This document shows positions 33,912-41,461 of a stretch of DNA of 64,000 nucleotides, piece by piece. The notes under the pieces were generated by a model. That model was given only the letters and a program-made list of their open reading frames with translations. It was not told the origin of the DNA and made no database searches. A program made the position numbers and the translations under genes. The DNA comes from Corynebacterium suranareeae (lineage in GTDB: Bacteria > Actinomycetota > Actinomycetes > Mycobacteriales > Mycobacteriaceae), in contig NZ_AP017369.1 in the NCBI RefSeq assembly GCF_002355155.1, forward strand, positions 124,001-188,000. The letters are read 5' to 3'. How positions within the stretch are numbered: position 1 is the stretch's first letter; every line of letters begins with the position of its first letter.

Positions 33912-34538
33912 TCACCGCAGGCTGGGGTGTGAGGTGTCAGGGATGCCTGCGGCGGTGTGGGGCTCCACCGGCCGGGGTGGCAGGTGCCGGTAGAGACTGG
34001 AGCGGGTGATGCCGGTCTTCTCCACAATCTTGCTCATCGAGTACCCCTCGTTGCGCAGGTGTTCTGCGTATCGGAGTTTGTCTGGGTCCACCACACTGGG
34101 CCGGCCCACCCGTTTTCCCTTCGCCTCGGCCACCGCCCGAGCATGGGCTGCGCGTTCGACGGCGTAGGTGCGTTCCATCTGCCCGAACAGCGAGAGGATC
34201 ACCACCGCCAACTGCGCCATCGGATCATTCGGATTCGAGGAATCGACCTTGATGGGATCGGCCAGGGTGCGCACCCCGACCTCACGCTCCTGAAGGTCAT
34301 GGATCAAGTTGAGAGTGTCCCGGACGGTGCGGCCCAGCCGGTCGAGGGTGTGAACGACGATGACATCACCCGCGCGGGCTTGCTCAAGGGCTTGCTGAAG
34401 TCCGGGCCGATTAGTGGTGGATCCGGATTTCTTGTCGACGTAGATGTATTTATCCGCAACACCTTCTTTACGGAGCGCATCGATCTGGCGGTCGAGGTCT
34501 TGTTTCGCGGTGGAAACCCGGGCGTAACCAATATCCAT
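33912..34538 (-). CDS. Serine resolvase/invertase (Tn3-type)
   Basis: A 208-residue small serine recombinase. Catalytic Ser is in IGYARVSTAKQDLDRQ (about residue 9), with conserved Arg residues in the LDRLGRTVRDTL segment and in FGQMERTYAVERA. The C-terminus is a helix-turn-helix (YSMSKIVEKTGITRSSLYRHL). It would resolve cointegrates or invert DNA at its own site. No matching transposase is in the window. Start ATG 34538; an earlier GTG would add only two residues. Confidence 0.92.
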   Translation of the reverse strand: MDIGYARVSTAKQDLDRQIDALRKEGVADKYIYVDKKSGSTTNRPGLQQALEQARAGDVIVVHTLDRLGRTVRDTLNLIHDLQEREVGVRTLADPIKVDSSNPNDPMAQLAVVILSLFGQMERTYAVERAAHARAVAEAKGKRVGRPSVVDPDKLRYAEHLRNEGYSMSKIVEKTGITRSSLYRHLPPRPVEPHTAAGIPDTSHPSLR

Positions 34539-34544
34539 GACCAC

Positions 34545-34850
34545 AGCGTACCGGAAGTCTATTCTGTAGCAGGGTTCGTGAGACAGTTCGTTGGAATAGC
34601 TTGTGGAACAGTTTTCTCTTGGGACTATGCATTTTCAATTGGTTTCATTAAGGGTGTCCCACTTCCTAGGAAGTGGGACACCTTGATCGGTACGTGGGTC
34701 GCCGCTGGCCTGGGCCGGAAGCTGCCGGCAATAGCCCTCACCTTTAAATCACGTCGGGAACACCGCCAACTAGGCAGCTGCTTCCTTCTTGCGCAGTGAA
34801 GGCCTCAGCCTGAAAGTGCAGACGACCTCTGGCAACGACGCCACCCCATG
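34545..34850. repeat. Gene-poor junction with a perfect 30-bp palindrome
   Basis: A perfect palindrome occupies 34653-34682: GGTGTCCCACTTCCT followed by its exact reverse complement. It could be two element ends meeting head to head or a strong bidirectional hairpin. On the minus strand 34770-34847 reads as a gene tail ending LRKKEAAA-stop, a probable remnant. No intact gene is seen. Confidence 0.6.
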
Positions 34851-34887
34851 TTGAATTTAGTTCAGCAACAGCTGTATAGTTCAGCAC
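34851..34887 (+). promoter_or_regulatory. cmtR promoter and operator
   Basis: TTGAAT (34851-34856), an 18-base spacer and TATAGT (34875-34880) precede the ATG at 34888 by seven bases, which fits a leaderless transcript. TAGTTCAGCA occurs twice (34858-34867 and 34877-34886), 19 bases apart, covering spacer and start. An imperfect ATAGTTCAGCA/TGCTGACTAT inverted repeat spans the start codon. These are likely autoregulatory CmtR sites. Confidence 0.65.
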
Positions 34888-35247
34888 ATGCTGACTATTG
34901 CTTCTCGTCTAGACGTGATGAACCGGTTGGGTCGAGCCATGGCGGATCCGACTCGTTCCCGCATTCTCCTGGCGCTGCTGGAGGGGCCGGCCTACCCGGC
35001 CGCTCTCGCCCAGGATCTGGAACTGACGCGCTCGAACGTGTCGAACCATCTCGCCTGCCTGAGGGACTGCGGAATTGTTGTTGCCGAACCGCAGGGGCGA
35101 CAGACCCGCTACGAGATCGTTGATGCTCATCTGGTGCAGGCGTTGAACGCGTTGCTGGATATCACCCTGGCCGTCGATGACAACGCCGAATGCATCGACG
35201 CCGGATGCGCCGTACCTGGGTGTGTCACTGGACAGGAGAGTGCGTAG
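34888..35247 (+). CDS. cmtR: ArsR/SmtB-family metal-sensing repressor (CmtR-like)
   Basis: A 119-residue winged-helix repressor. It aligns by eye with Mycobacterium tuberculosis CmtR: the RLGRAMADPTRSRILLALLEG helix, recognition helix LTRSNVSNHLACLRDCGIVV with the two Cys that bind Cd/Pb, and a C-terminal stretch with further Cys (CIDAGCAVPGC). On binding Cd(II) or Pb(II) it should leave its operator. Its TAG overlaps the GTG of cadD, giving a regulator-transporter pair. Confidence 0.9.
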   Translation: MLTIASRLDVMNRLGRAMADPTRSRILLALLEGPAYPAALAQDLELTRSNVSNHLACLRDCGIVVAEPQGRQTRYEIVDAHLVQALNALLDITLAVDDNAECIDAGCAVPGCVTGQESA

Positions 35248-35840
35248 TGGTAACCGGTCTACTGTCGGCGATTGGTCTGTTTATTGCCACCAATATCGAC
35301 GACATCATCGTGCTCTCGCTGTTTTTTGCCCGCGGGGCGGGGCAAAAAGGGACCACGCTTCGGATTCTGGTTGGTCAGTACCTCGGCTTCATGGGCATCC
35401 TCGCGGCCGCAGTCCTGGTCACGCTGGGGGCAGGAGCATTCCTACCTGCTGAGACGATCCCGTACTTCGGACTAATTCCGCTGGCCCTGGGACTATGGGC
35501 GGCCTGGCAGGCCTGGCGAAGCGATGACGACGATGATGATGCGAAGATCGCCGGGAAAAAGGTGGGTGTGCTGACCGTCGCCGGTGTGACGTTTGCCAAC
35601 GGTGGCGACAATATCGGTGTCTACGTCCCGGTCTTCCTCAACGTGGACACTGCCGCCGTCATCATCTACTGCATCGTTTTCCTTGTCCTGGTGGCAGGCC
35701 TGGTCCTGCTGGCAAAGTTCGTGGCCACCCGCCCGCCCATCGCAGAAGTCCTTGAGCGCTGGGAGCACGTGCTGTTCCCGATCGTCCTGATCGGCCTGGG
35801 CATCTTCATCCTCGTCAGCGGCGGCGCCTTCGGCCTCTAA
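35247..35840 (+). CDS. cadD: CadD-family cadmium-resistance transporter
   Basis: A 197-residue integral membrane protein with five to six spans. The family motif near the N-terminus, IATNIDDIIVLSLFFARG, and the second acidic motif TFANGGDNIGVYVPVF are intact; an Asp-rich cytoplasmic loop (SDDDDDDAKIAGKK) separates the halves. Thought to export or sequester cadmium. GTG start overlaps the cmtR stop. The high GC and the gene pair are common on corynebacterial plasmids. Confidence 0.88.
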   Translation: MVTGLLSAIGLFIATNIDDIIVLSLFFARGAGQKGTTLRILVGQYLGFMGILAAAVLVTLGAGAFLPAETIPYFGLIPLALGLWAAWQAWRSDDDDDDAKIAGKKVGVLTVAGVTFANGGDNIGVYVPVFLNVDTAAVIIYCIVFLVLVAGLVLLAKFVATRPPIAEVLERWEHVLFPIVLIGLGIFILVSGGAFGL

Positions 35841-36139
35841 TAAGCCCATCCCGAGCGCCCGGGTGGCCTATCCAGGTGTTGCCATCGGCGTCGACTGAAC
35901 CGCCATTCGAAGCTGCGGAAAAACCGCCAAACGAAGCTGCAAGTCACAGCGGTTTTAGGGTGTGTGCCACCTGTTGCTCTGGGGTATACCCATGTGAAAC
36001 GCTCGATCGGGGCTTATTTTCCCTGTTCCACATGGTCAATCTGGGTTTTTTGGACTACCTGTTGCTCAGGGTCTAAGAATGCCAAGACAGGTTTAGCAGT
36101 GCTTCGTTAGGAATACATACGTCCTGCTCACCCCTCATT
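35841..36139. other. Gene-free stretch before mcrB
   Basis: No gene recognised. It holds an imperfect repeat CGAAGCTGC (two copies at 35908 and 35934) and GGGGTATACCC near 35979. Base composition changes here from GC-rich (cadD) to more AT-rich (mcrB), which marks a junction between island modules. No clear promoter for mcrB could be fixed. Confidence 0.4.
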
Positions 36140-38425
36140 GTGCAGTTATGGGCGGAGAAAACAGCAAACGTGCAGAATGGGCATATGGCCACTGACGACT
36201 CTGTCCACATGCCCGATGCCGTAATTAAGGCATCACGGCAGCCTGCCAATATCGAGATTGCGCACCAAGTTGGCGAGGTGATAGCGCACATGCTTGGCGA
36301 TGGTCAGTCCGTCATTGATCCCACTGAGACTATTTGGACGGCTGAGGCTGCGGAAGATCTGCGGGCAAGGATTGGCGATAATCCAATTCTTGGCTCAGAT
36401 AAAGGGCAGTGGGATAAGCTTGATCATCAACTTGATGGTGCACCGCGAGCCGTAGTTCTCCTTGCAGCAGAGCTAGTCTTTTTGCGTGAGCATGCACTGT
36501 ACGTGGCGTTGCCGACTACTCGTTTAGCTCACGTCGAACGAGTTCTTGCCCACCTTGATCCACCCGTGGCGATTAAGGATCCGATGGCAACGTGGCTTTC
36601 TCGTCCTGTCAGAACCGCTGGGTTTGACCCCGGATCCTGGTATAACGGCGCATTATGGCGACATCTAATTTGGGCAGCAACGTTTGTCCGACACTGGAAG
36701 GAACTTCCAGAAGACAAGCGTGAGACAGCGAAGAATAACCCGTGGGCGTTTCAACAAGTCATGTTGGCTTCTGGCACTGACCGCTCTGATATTCGAAATG
36801 CATTGCAGTTTCTTGCTTTCCCTCAGGCATTCGAGCCGATTTCAGCTGCAAGCATGAAGACGGAGATTCGCAATGGTCTCGCTCATCTGATCGGCGGAGC
36901 TACAGGCAGTACCCCAGCTGCAATCGATAGTGATCTACTTGCTATCAGACGAGTTTTAGCTCTGGAGATAGAAGAGCCTTTCGATTTTTGGTCACCAGGT
37001 GTCGTGGAACGCTGGAATAATAAACCTCAGCCAGAAGCATCTGAAGATAGTGAAGATCTTGAGCTTGCTGAACCACGTCCGCGACATTACTGGCTGTATT
37101 CTCCGGGGCCACAAGCCTCAGAGTGGGATGAATTTTCCTCTGAGTCGATTATGGCGATTGGTTGGGATGATCTGGACGATCTCTCGACCTATCCCAGTCG
37201 AGAAGCGATTCGGCAGGCCTTCAATGTCGATGGGGCCGGTGGGTCGCAGACGAATGCGACTCTAGCGCTCTGGCAATTCCAGAATGATATGACCGTGGGA
37301 GATATTGTTTATGCCAAAGAAGGTAGACAGAAAATAGTTGGCCGCGGGGAGATCACGTCTAATGCTCGTTTTGAACCGGAACGTGAATCATATCGCCATG
37401 TCAGGTCAGTAAAATGGACTCATATTGGAAAGTGGGACCATCCTGGCGATGCGGTAACTAAAACGCTCACCGACATCACCAAAGATCATGACTATGTAGA
37501 AAAGCTTGAAGCACTCATCACTGATGAAGTGGATACAGAACAGCTGGTGTCACCTTCCACGGCCCCGATTTATGACAAAGCTGCTTTTCTGAGTGAAGTC
37601 TATCTTTCCGAGACTCGGTATGTCCGGCTGCGATCCTTGCTGGGCCGCAAGAAAAACGTCATCCTCGCAGGTCCTCCCGGAGTAGGTAAAACCTACGCCG
37701 CTAAACGTCTCGCCTACTCCATTATGGGAACAAAAGATCCCAGTCGAGTGCAGATGATCCAATTCCATCAGAGCTACTCTTATGAAGATTTCATGATGGG
37801 ATACCGGCCTACTGAAAATGGGGGGTTCATTATCTCCGAAGGCCCCTTCTACCGATTTTGTGAAAAAGCTCGGGCAGATGATGCGGACCGGCCCTACTTT
37901 TTCATCATTGACGAAATCAACCGCGGCAATATTTCCAAGATTTTTGGTGAGCTACTCATGCTCATTGAGTCAGATAAGCGCGGCCAGGAACTACGACTTC
38001 TGTATAAAAATGAGACTTTTTCCATTCCTGCCAATGTCCATATTATCGGCATGATGAATACGGCTGATCGTAGCCTCGCGGTGCTCGATTATGCATTGCG
38101 ACGCCGCTTCGGATTCTTCGAGCTCGCCCCTGCCTACGAATCTGCTGGATTTGCTCAGTGGATTCAAAGTGCTGATAACCCAATGCTTAATCGTCTTGTA
38201 TCGGTGATTCTTGACCTTAATAGGGAAATTATTGACGATCCCACCCTTGGGCAAGGTTTTGCGATCGGGCACAGTTTCCTCTCTCAACCTGTAGGCAACG
38301 CTGATGAGGCCTGGCTTTATTCCGTAGTCGAAGACGAAATTATCCCTCTACTCAACGAATACTGGTTTGATGAACCTGTTAAGGCTGAGCAATGGGCAGA
38401 TAAGCTCCGGGCAGTGGTCGCATGA
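36140..38425 (+). CDS. mcrB: McrB-type restriction GTPase/ATPase with EVE-like domain
   Basis: 761 residues from GTG 36140, or 746 from ATG 36185; neither start has a good ribosome site. The first 280 residues are an unassigned helical region. Residues about 315-430 look like an EVE/YTH-type modified-base reader (HYWLYSPGPQASEWDEFSSES ... MAIGWDDLDDLSTYPSREA ... VGDIVYAKEGRQKIVGRGEI). The AAA+ motor follows: Walker A GPPGVGKT (511-518), Walker B FFIIDEINRGNISKIFGELLMLIE, and MMNTADRSLAVLDYALRRRF. With McrC it should cleave DNA carrying modified bases. The stop overlaps the mcrC start. Confidence 0.88.
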   Translation: MQLWAEKTANVQNGHMATDDSVHMPDAVIKASRQPANIEIAHQVGEVIAHMLGDGQSVIDPTETIWTAEAAEDLRARIGDNPILGSDKGQWDKLDHQLDGAPRAVVLLAAELVFLREHALYVALPTTRLAHVERVLAHLDPPVAIKDPMATWLSRPVRTAGFDPGSWYNGALWRHLIWAATFVRHWKELPEDKRETAKNNPWAFQQVMLASGTDRSDIRNALQFLAFPQAFEPISAASMKTEIRNGLAHLIGGATGSTPAAIDSDLLAIRRVLALEIEEPFDFWSPGVVERWNNKPQPEASEDSEDLELAEPRPRHYWLYSPGPQASEWDEFSSESIMAIGWDDLDDLSTYPSREAIRQAFNVDGAGGSQTNATLALWQFQNDMTVGDIVYAKEGRQKIVGRGEITSNARFEPERESYRHVRSVKWTHIGKWDHPGDAVTKTLTDITKDHDYVEKLEALITDEVDTEQLVSPSTAPIYDKAAFLSEVYLSETRYVRLRSLLGRKKNVILAGPPGVGKTYAAKRLAYSIMGTKDPSRVQMIQFHQSYSYEDFMMGYRPTENGGFIISEGPFYRFCEKARADDADRPYFFIIDEINRGNISKIFGELLMLIESDKRGQELRLLYKNETFSIPANVHIIGMMNTADRSLAVLDYALRRRFGFFELAPAYESAGFAQWIQSADNPMLNRLVSVILDLNREIIDDPTLGQGFAIGHSFLSQPVGNADEAWLYSVVEDEIIPLLNEYWFDEPVKAEQWADKLRAVVA

Positions 38426-39495
38426 TTACTGGGCCCATTGTCATACGCAACATTTATGTGATGATGGCCTACGCTTTTCGGACGTTGAACAGGGAAAACA
38501 CTGAACCTATATCCACCGAGCCGTTCGATCACTTGCATGACCTCTTTGCAGAGATACTTGTGAGAGGTATCAATAGACAGATCAAGCAGGGGCTACATCG
38601 TGACTACATTCGTCACACTGGGGTGCTTTCCACCATCCGTGGACGCATCGATATTACTGGCACCGTGGCTACGTGCTCTACAGGCAGAGGCAGGGTGGTG
38701 TGTGAGTTCGATGAATATGAGCCCGACACACCCCATAACAGGGTCTTAAAGTCAGTTATTGTGCTTCTCGTTCGACACGGGGAAGTTGCTAAGAGACGCA
38801 GAGAGCAGCTGCGGAAACTTCTTCCTTACTTGGAAGAAGTAACTCTGATTTCACCAGAATCTATCCGTTGGAACACGCTTACTTATCATCGCGCTAATGC
38901 TTCATATCGGCTTTTGTTGGGTGTCTGTGAGCTGGTTGTGTGTGGGCTTCTTCCTGCCCAGGGTGCTGGGAACATGAAGCTTGCTTCGTGGCTTTCAGAT
39001 GATGTGATGAGCAGCCTGTATGAACGATTTTTGCGCGAGTATTATCGCTTCCATCACCCTGATCTCTCGCCTAAGGGGTCTGTTCTGTCATGGCACTATG
39101 ATCACGGCAGTGCTTTTGGGGCGGAGCAGTTGCCAGTAATGCGCACAGACCTCACGCTCCGAAAAGCGGGGCGCACACTTATTATCGACGCGAAATATTA
39201 CAGTCAGTCGATGCAGAGTGGGATGTCGGGAAAAGAGACAGTGCATTCAGCGCATCTTTACCAAATATTGGCTTACGCCAAGAATGCAGATGTCGACCAG
39301 AATGGCTCGGTCAGTGGCCTGCTTCTCTACGCACGCACAGAGGCAGTAAAGCAGCCTGATCTGGATGTAGTTATCCAGGGCAACAGGATTGGTGCTCGAA
39401 CGCTGGATCTTAATTGTCCGTGGAGTGAAATTAGTGCTGAGCTGGAAAGTATCGTGAGATGGCTTGAGGACGGAGCTGAATATTCGCGGTCATGA
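38422..39495 (+). CDS. mcrC: McrC-type nuclease subunit
   Basis: A 357-residue McrC. The N-terminal part has the family run VIRNIYVMMAYAF and LRGRIDI-like TIRGRIDITGTV; the C-terminal PD-(D/E)xK nuclease shows MRTDLTLRKAGRTLIIDAKYY with Asp256-Ala-Lys258, and HLYQILAYA after it. It is the endonuclease partner of McrB. ATG overlaps the mcrB stop by four bases. It is the last intact gene before the right-hand IS copy. Confidence 0.9.
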   Translation: MITGPIVIRNIYVMMAYAFRTLNRENTEPISTEPFDHLHDLFAEILVRGINRQIKQGLHRDYIRHTGVLSTIRGRIDITGTVATCSTGRGRVVCEFDEYEPDTPHNRVLKSVIVLLVRHGEVAKRRREQLRKLLPYLEEVTLISPESIRWNTLTYHRANASYRLLLGVCELVVCGLLPAQGAGNMKLASWLSDDVMSSLYERFLREYYRFHHPDLSPKGSVLSWHYDHGSAFGAEQLPVMRTDLTLRKAGRTLIIDAKYYSQSMQSGMSGKETVHSAHLYQILAYAKNADVDQNGSVSGLLLYARTEAVKQPDLDVVIQGNRIGARTLDLNCPWSEISAELESIVRWLEDGAEYSRS

Positions 39496-39670
39496 GAGCC
39501 AGTGATGGTGTGCATCAGAGCCACTTTCTCTTAAGAGCGGTTGGTCTCCCCGGGAGTCATCCGTGGTGTCCAGGAGAGCCGCTGCGGTTCCTTCCGTCCG
39601 ATGACCGCAGGGGTAGCTCTCAAAGCTAAATCGGCTTCCACCGCAACGTGCACCTTGCCTTCGCACAGAA

Positions 39671-40522
39671 GGTGCTGTTGCAAAGTCGGGTGGAGGGGCC
39701 ACGAACGCCCGAGTTTCATTTCTCCATGGTCTCTGCGACTCAGCGTTCTCAGGCCATCTCGAAGACCCGGCTGACGATCACCGCGTCCGGGTTCGGTTGC
39801 CCGTAAGCAAACATCGTCCCCTGACCTTTCCGCAAGGAGTGCATCGCTTCCATCCCTTTCAACGTCCGATATGCAGATGTCTAAGTTCTTAAACGCGCCT
39901 TTCGGCCCGAGGATCCGCTTCAGCCGACCATGGTCGCCTTCCAGGATGTTGTTGAGGTATTTCACCTGCCGGTGTTCCACTGTTGGCGGGCAGATTCCCT
40001 CTGACTTCAACTCGGCGATTGCCCTGGCTAGGGAGGGTGCTTTATCGGTGTTGATCACTCTGGGATACCCGGCTGACGCAGTGGATCTGAGGGCCTTGGC
40101 CAGGAAACGCTTCGCTGCGGCCACGTTCCGCTTCGGAGAGAGGTAAAAGTCCAGGGTCTGGCCACCGGCGGTGATCGCCAGATCAGAGGTAGCACCACCT
40201 GCCGCCGACCCGGATATAGGTCTCATCCACCCGCCAGGAACTGGCCTGCCAGTCGGGTACCTGCCGGTACCACCGTGTTTGCTTGTCCAGCTCAGGGGCG
40301 TATTTCTGGACCCAGCGGTGAGAATCGTGGTGTGATCGACCGGCACGCCGCGGCTGAAGTCATCATTTCCTCCAGATCTTAGGTCAGCTCACGCCGTAGC
40401 GGCAGTGACCTGCGCACCGCCCACAGGATGACCTCGCGAGGGAAATGACGACCGGAGAAGATACCTATGGCTGTGATTATTTCACGCCTGTCTTCCTACT
40501 GCCCCAACTTTGCAACAGCACC
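39671..40522 (-). mobile_element. IS6-family element (IS1628-like), copy 2
   Basis: 852 bp, apparently identical base for base to 19790-20641 and in the same orientation, with the same terminal repeats. Flanks are GCACAGAA (left) and GATCAGAG (right), again without target duplication and unlike the outer flanks of copy 1. It closes the island on the right. The 175 bases between mcrC and this element hold no recognised gene. Confidence 0.92.
39749..40468 (-). pseudogene. IS6-family transposase, multiply frameshifted (copy 2)
   Basis: Carries exactly the same indels and the same ATA in place of a start as copy 1. It cannot encode a working DDE transposase. Confidence 0.85.
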
Positions 40523-40524
40523 GA

Positions 40525-40614
40525 TCAGAGTACTTCGCCAGAAAACTGGATCAGTTGAACCTGACCGCCGATACGTTCAGATTGGAACGCGACAAAAACT
40601 GCACAAGTTCTTAG
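40525..40614 (+). pseudogene. 3' remnant of a gene cut by the IS
   Basis: A frame running out of the IS right end reads SEYFARKLDQLNLTADTFRL and stops at TAG 40612-40614. It looks like the C-terminus of a helical protein whose front part was removed. Family unknown. Confidence 0.35.
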
Positions 40615-40650
40615 CCTAATCATCGGGCGAGTGGCTTTCCGTGCGCGTGC

Positions 40651-41202
40651 TTAAACTGCTGCGATTTCAACGTCAGCAAGATCATTGTCGGAAGTGTCAT
40701 CGAGGTCTATTTTCCATTTCAGCTGGCCGTCGTCTTCGTCTAATTCAACAGAATCAATAATTCCGTCTGGGTATTGATCCAGCGCTAGGCCAATGGCTTG
40801 AGCTGCGGTGACTGTGGCTGCGTGAGCTTCGCGGATGTCGTCATCATCATCGTTGTCGCGGTCGTCGGTATGGATCTGGCCACTGGTGGTGACATCAAGT
40901 TCAAGGACTTCTTGGCCAACCACAACATCGACTTCGTATTGATCGGAGGAGTCTTCGCGGTCAATGTCGGTGATGATCCTGTCGGGGTATTGGGCAAGGA
41001 CGATGTCGATGATGTCGAATACCGGATCGTCATCAATCACGGCAGAGGTGGTGGTACTTGAGGAGGTAGAAGTGGTGGCATCTACTGCAGAAGCAGTTTC
41101 GCTGGAAATGGTGGATTCTGCTGTTCCGGAATCGGTGGAGCTGCAGCCAGCGAGGATAAGGGGAGCGGATATGAGCGCGAGGAAAAGTTTTGCGTTCTTC
41201 AT
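40651..41202 (-). CDS. PepSY-domain lipoprotein
   Basis: A 183-residue lipoprotein: signal with Lys residues and a hydrophobic core, lipobox LAGC, then a Ser/Thr-rich linker (about 22-55) and two PepSY-like repeats (about 60-115 and 120-183) separated by an acidic run (DDRDNDDDDD). Each repeat has the AI-LAL-QYPDGII / VLAQYPDRIITDID pattern. PepSY domains bind or inhibit proteases or metals outside the cell; the role here is not known. Divergent from putA. Start ATG 41202 is supported by the signal peptide. Confidence 0.8.
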   Translation of the reverse strand: MKNAKLFLALISAPLILAGCSSTDSGTAESTISSETASAVDATTSTSSSTTTSAVIDDDPVFDIIDIVLAQYPDRIITDIDREDSSDQYEVDVVVGQEVLELDVTTSGQIHTDDRDNDDDDDIREAHAATVTAAQAIGLALDQYPDGIIDSVELDEDDGQLKWKIDLDDTSDNDLADVEIAAV

Positions 41203-41461
41203 GTATTCAACCCTATGAAGTGAATATGAAATGAAGATGAGAGTTTGTTTTAGGTGGCAAAACGGGGGTATCAGCAGGCTGAGGGGAAAGCGTGTGCGCT
41301 GCGCTTTTAACAATTTCAGCTGCGTAAAAAGGGGTGCGGTGGTTAAAAATCCACATTTGGGATTATGTTGGGGGTCACATCTGAAAATAGTTGCTGGGAT
41401 CCATCACACCTACGATGCGAAACGGCACCCACACCGCTGATCTTGAAGGAGAACCGCCACC

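Noticed and set aside
35979..35990. Third CsoR-like site GGGGTATACCC
   Set aside because: The half-sites are in the opposite order and without the five-base spacer seen in the two copper sites.
39490..39702. Minus-strand frame between mcrC and the right IS copy
   Set aside because: It crosses the IS boundary and has no protein-like motif; probably chance.
19782..40530. 8-bp target-site duplication around the IS pair
   Set aside because: All four flanking octamers (AATTCAAC, GAACAGGC, GCACAGAA, GATCAGAG) differ, so no simple transposition footprint can be claimed.
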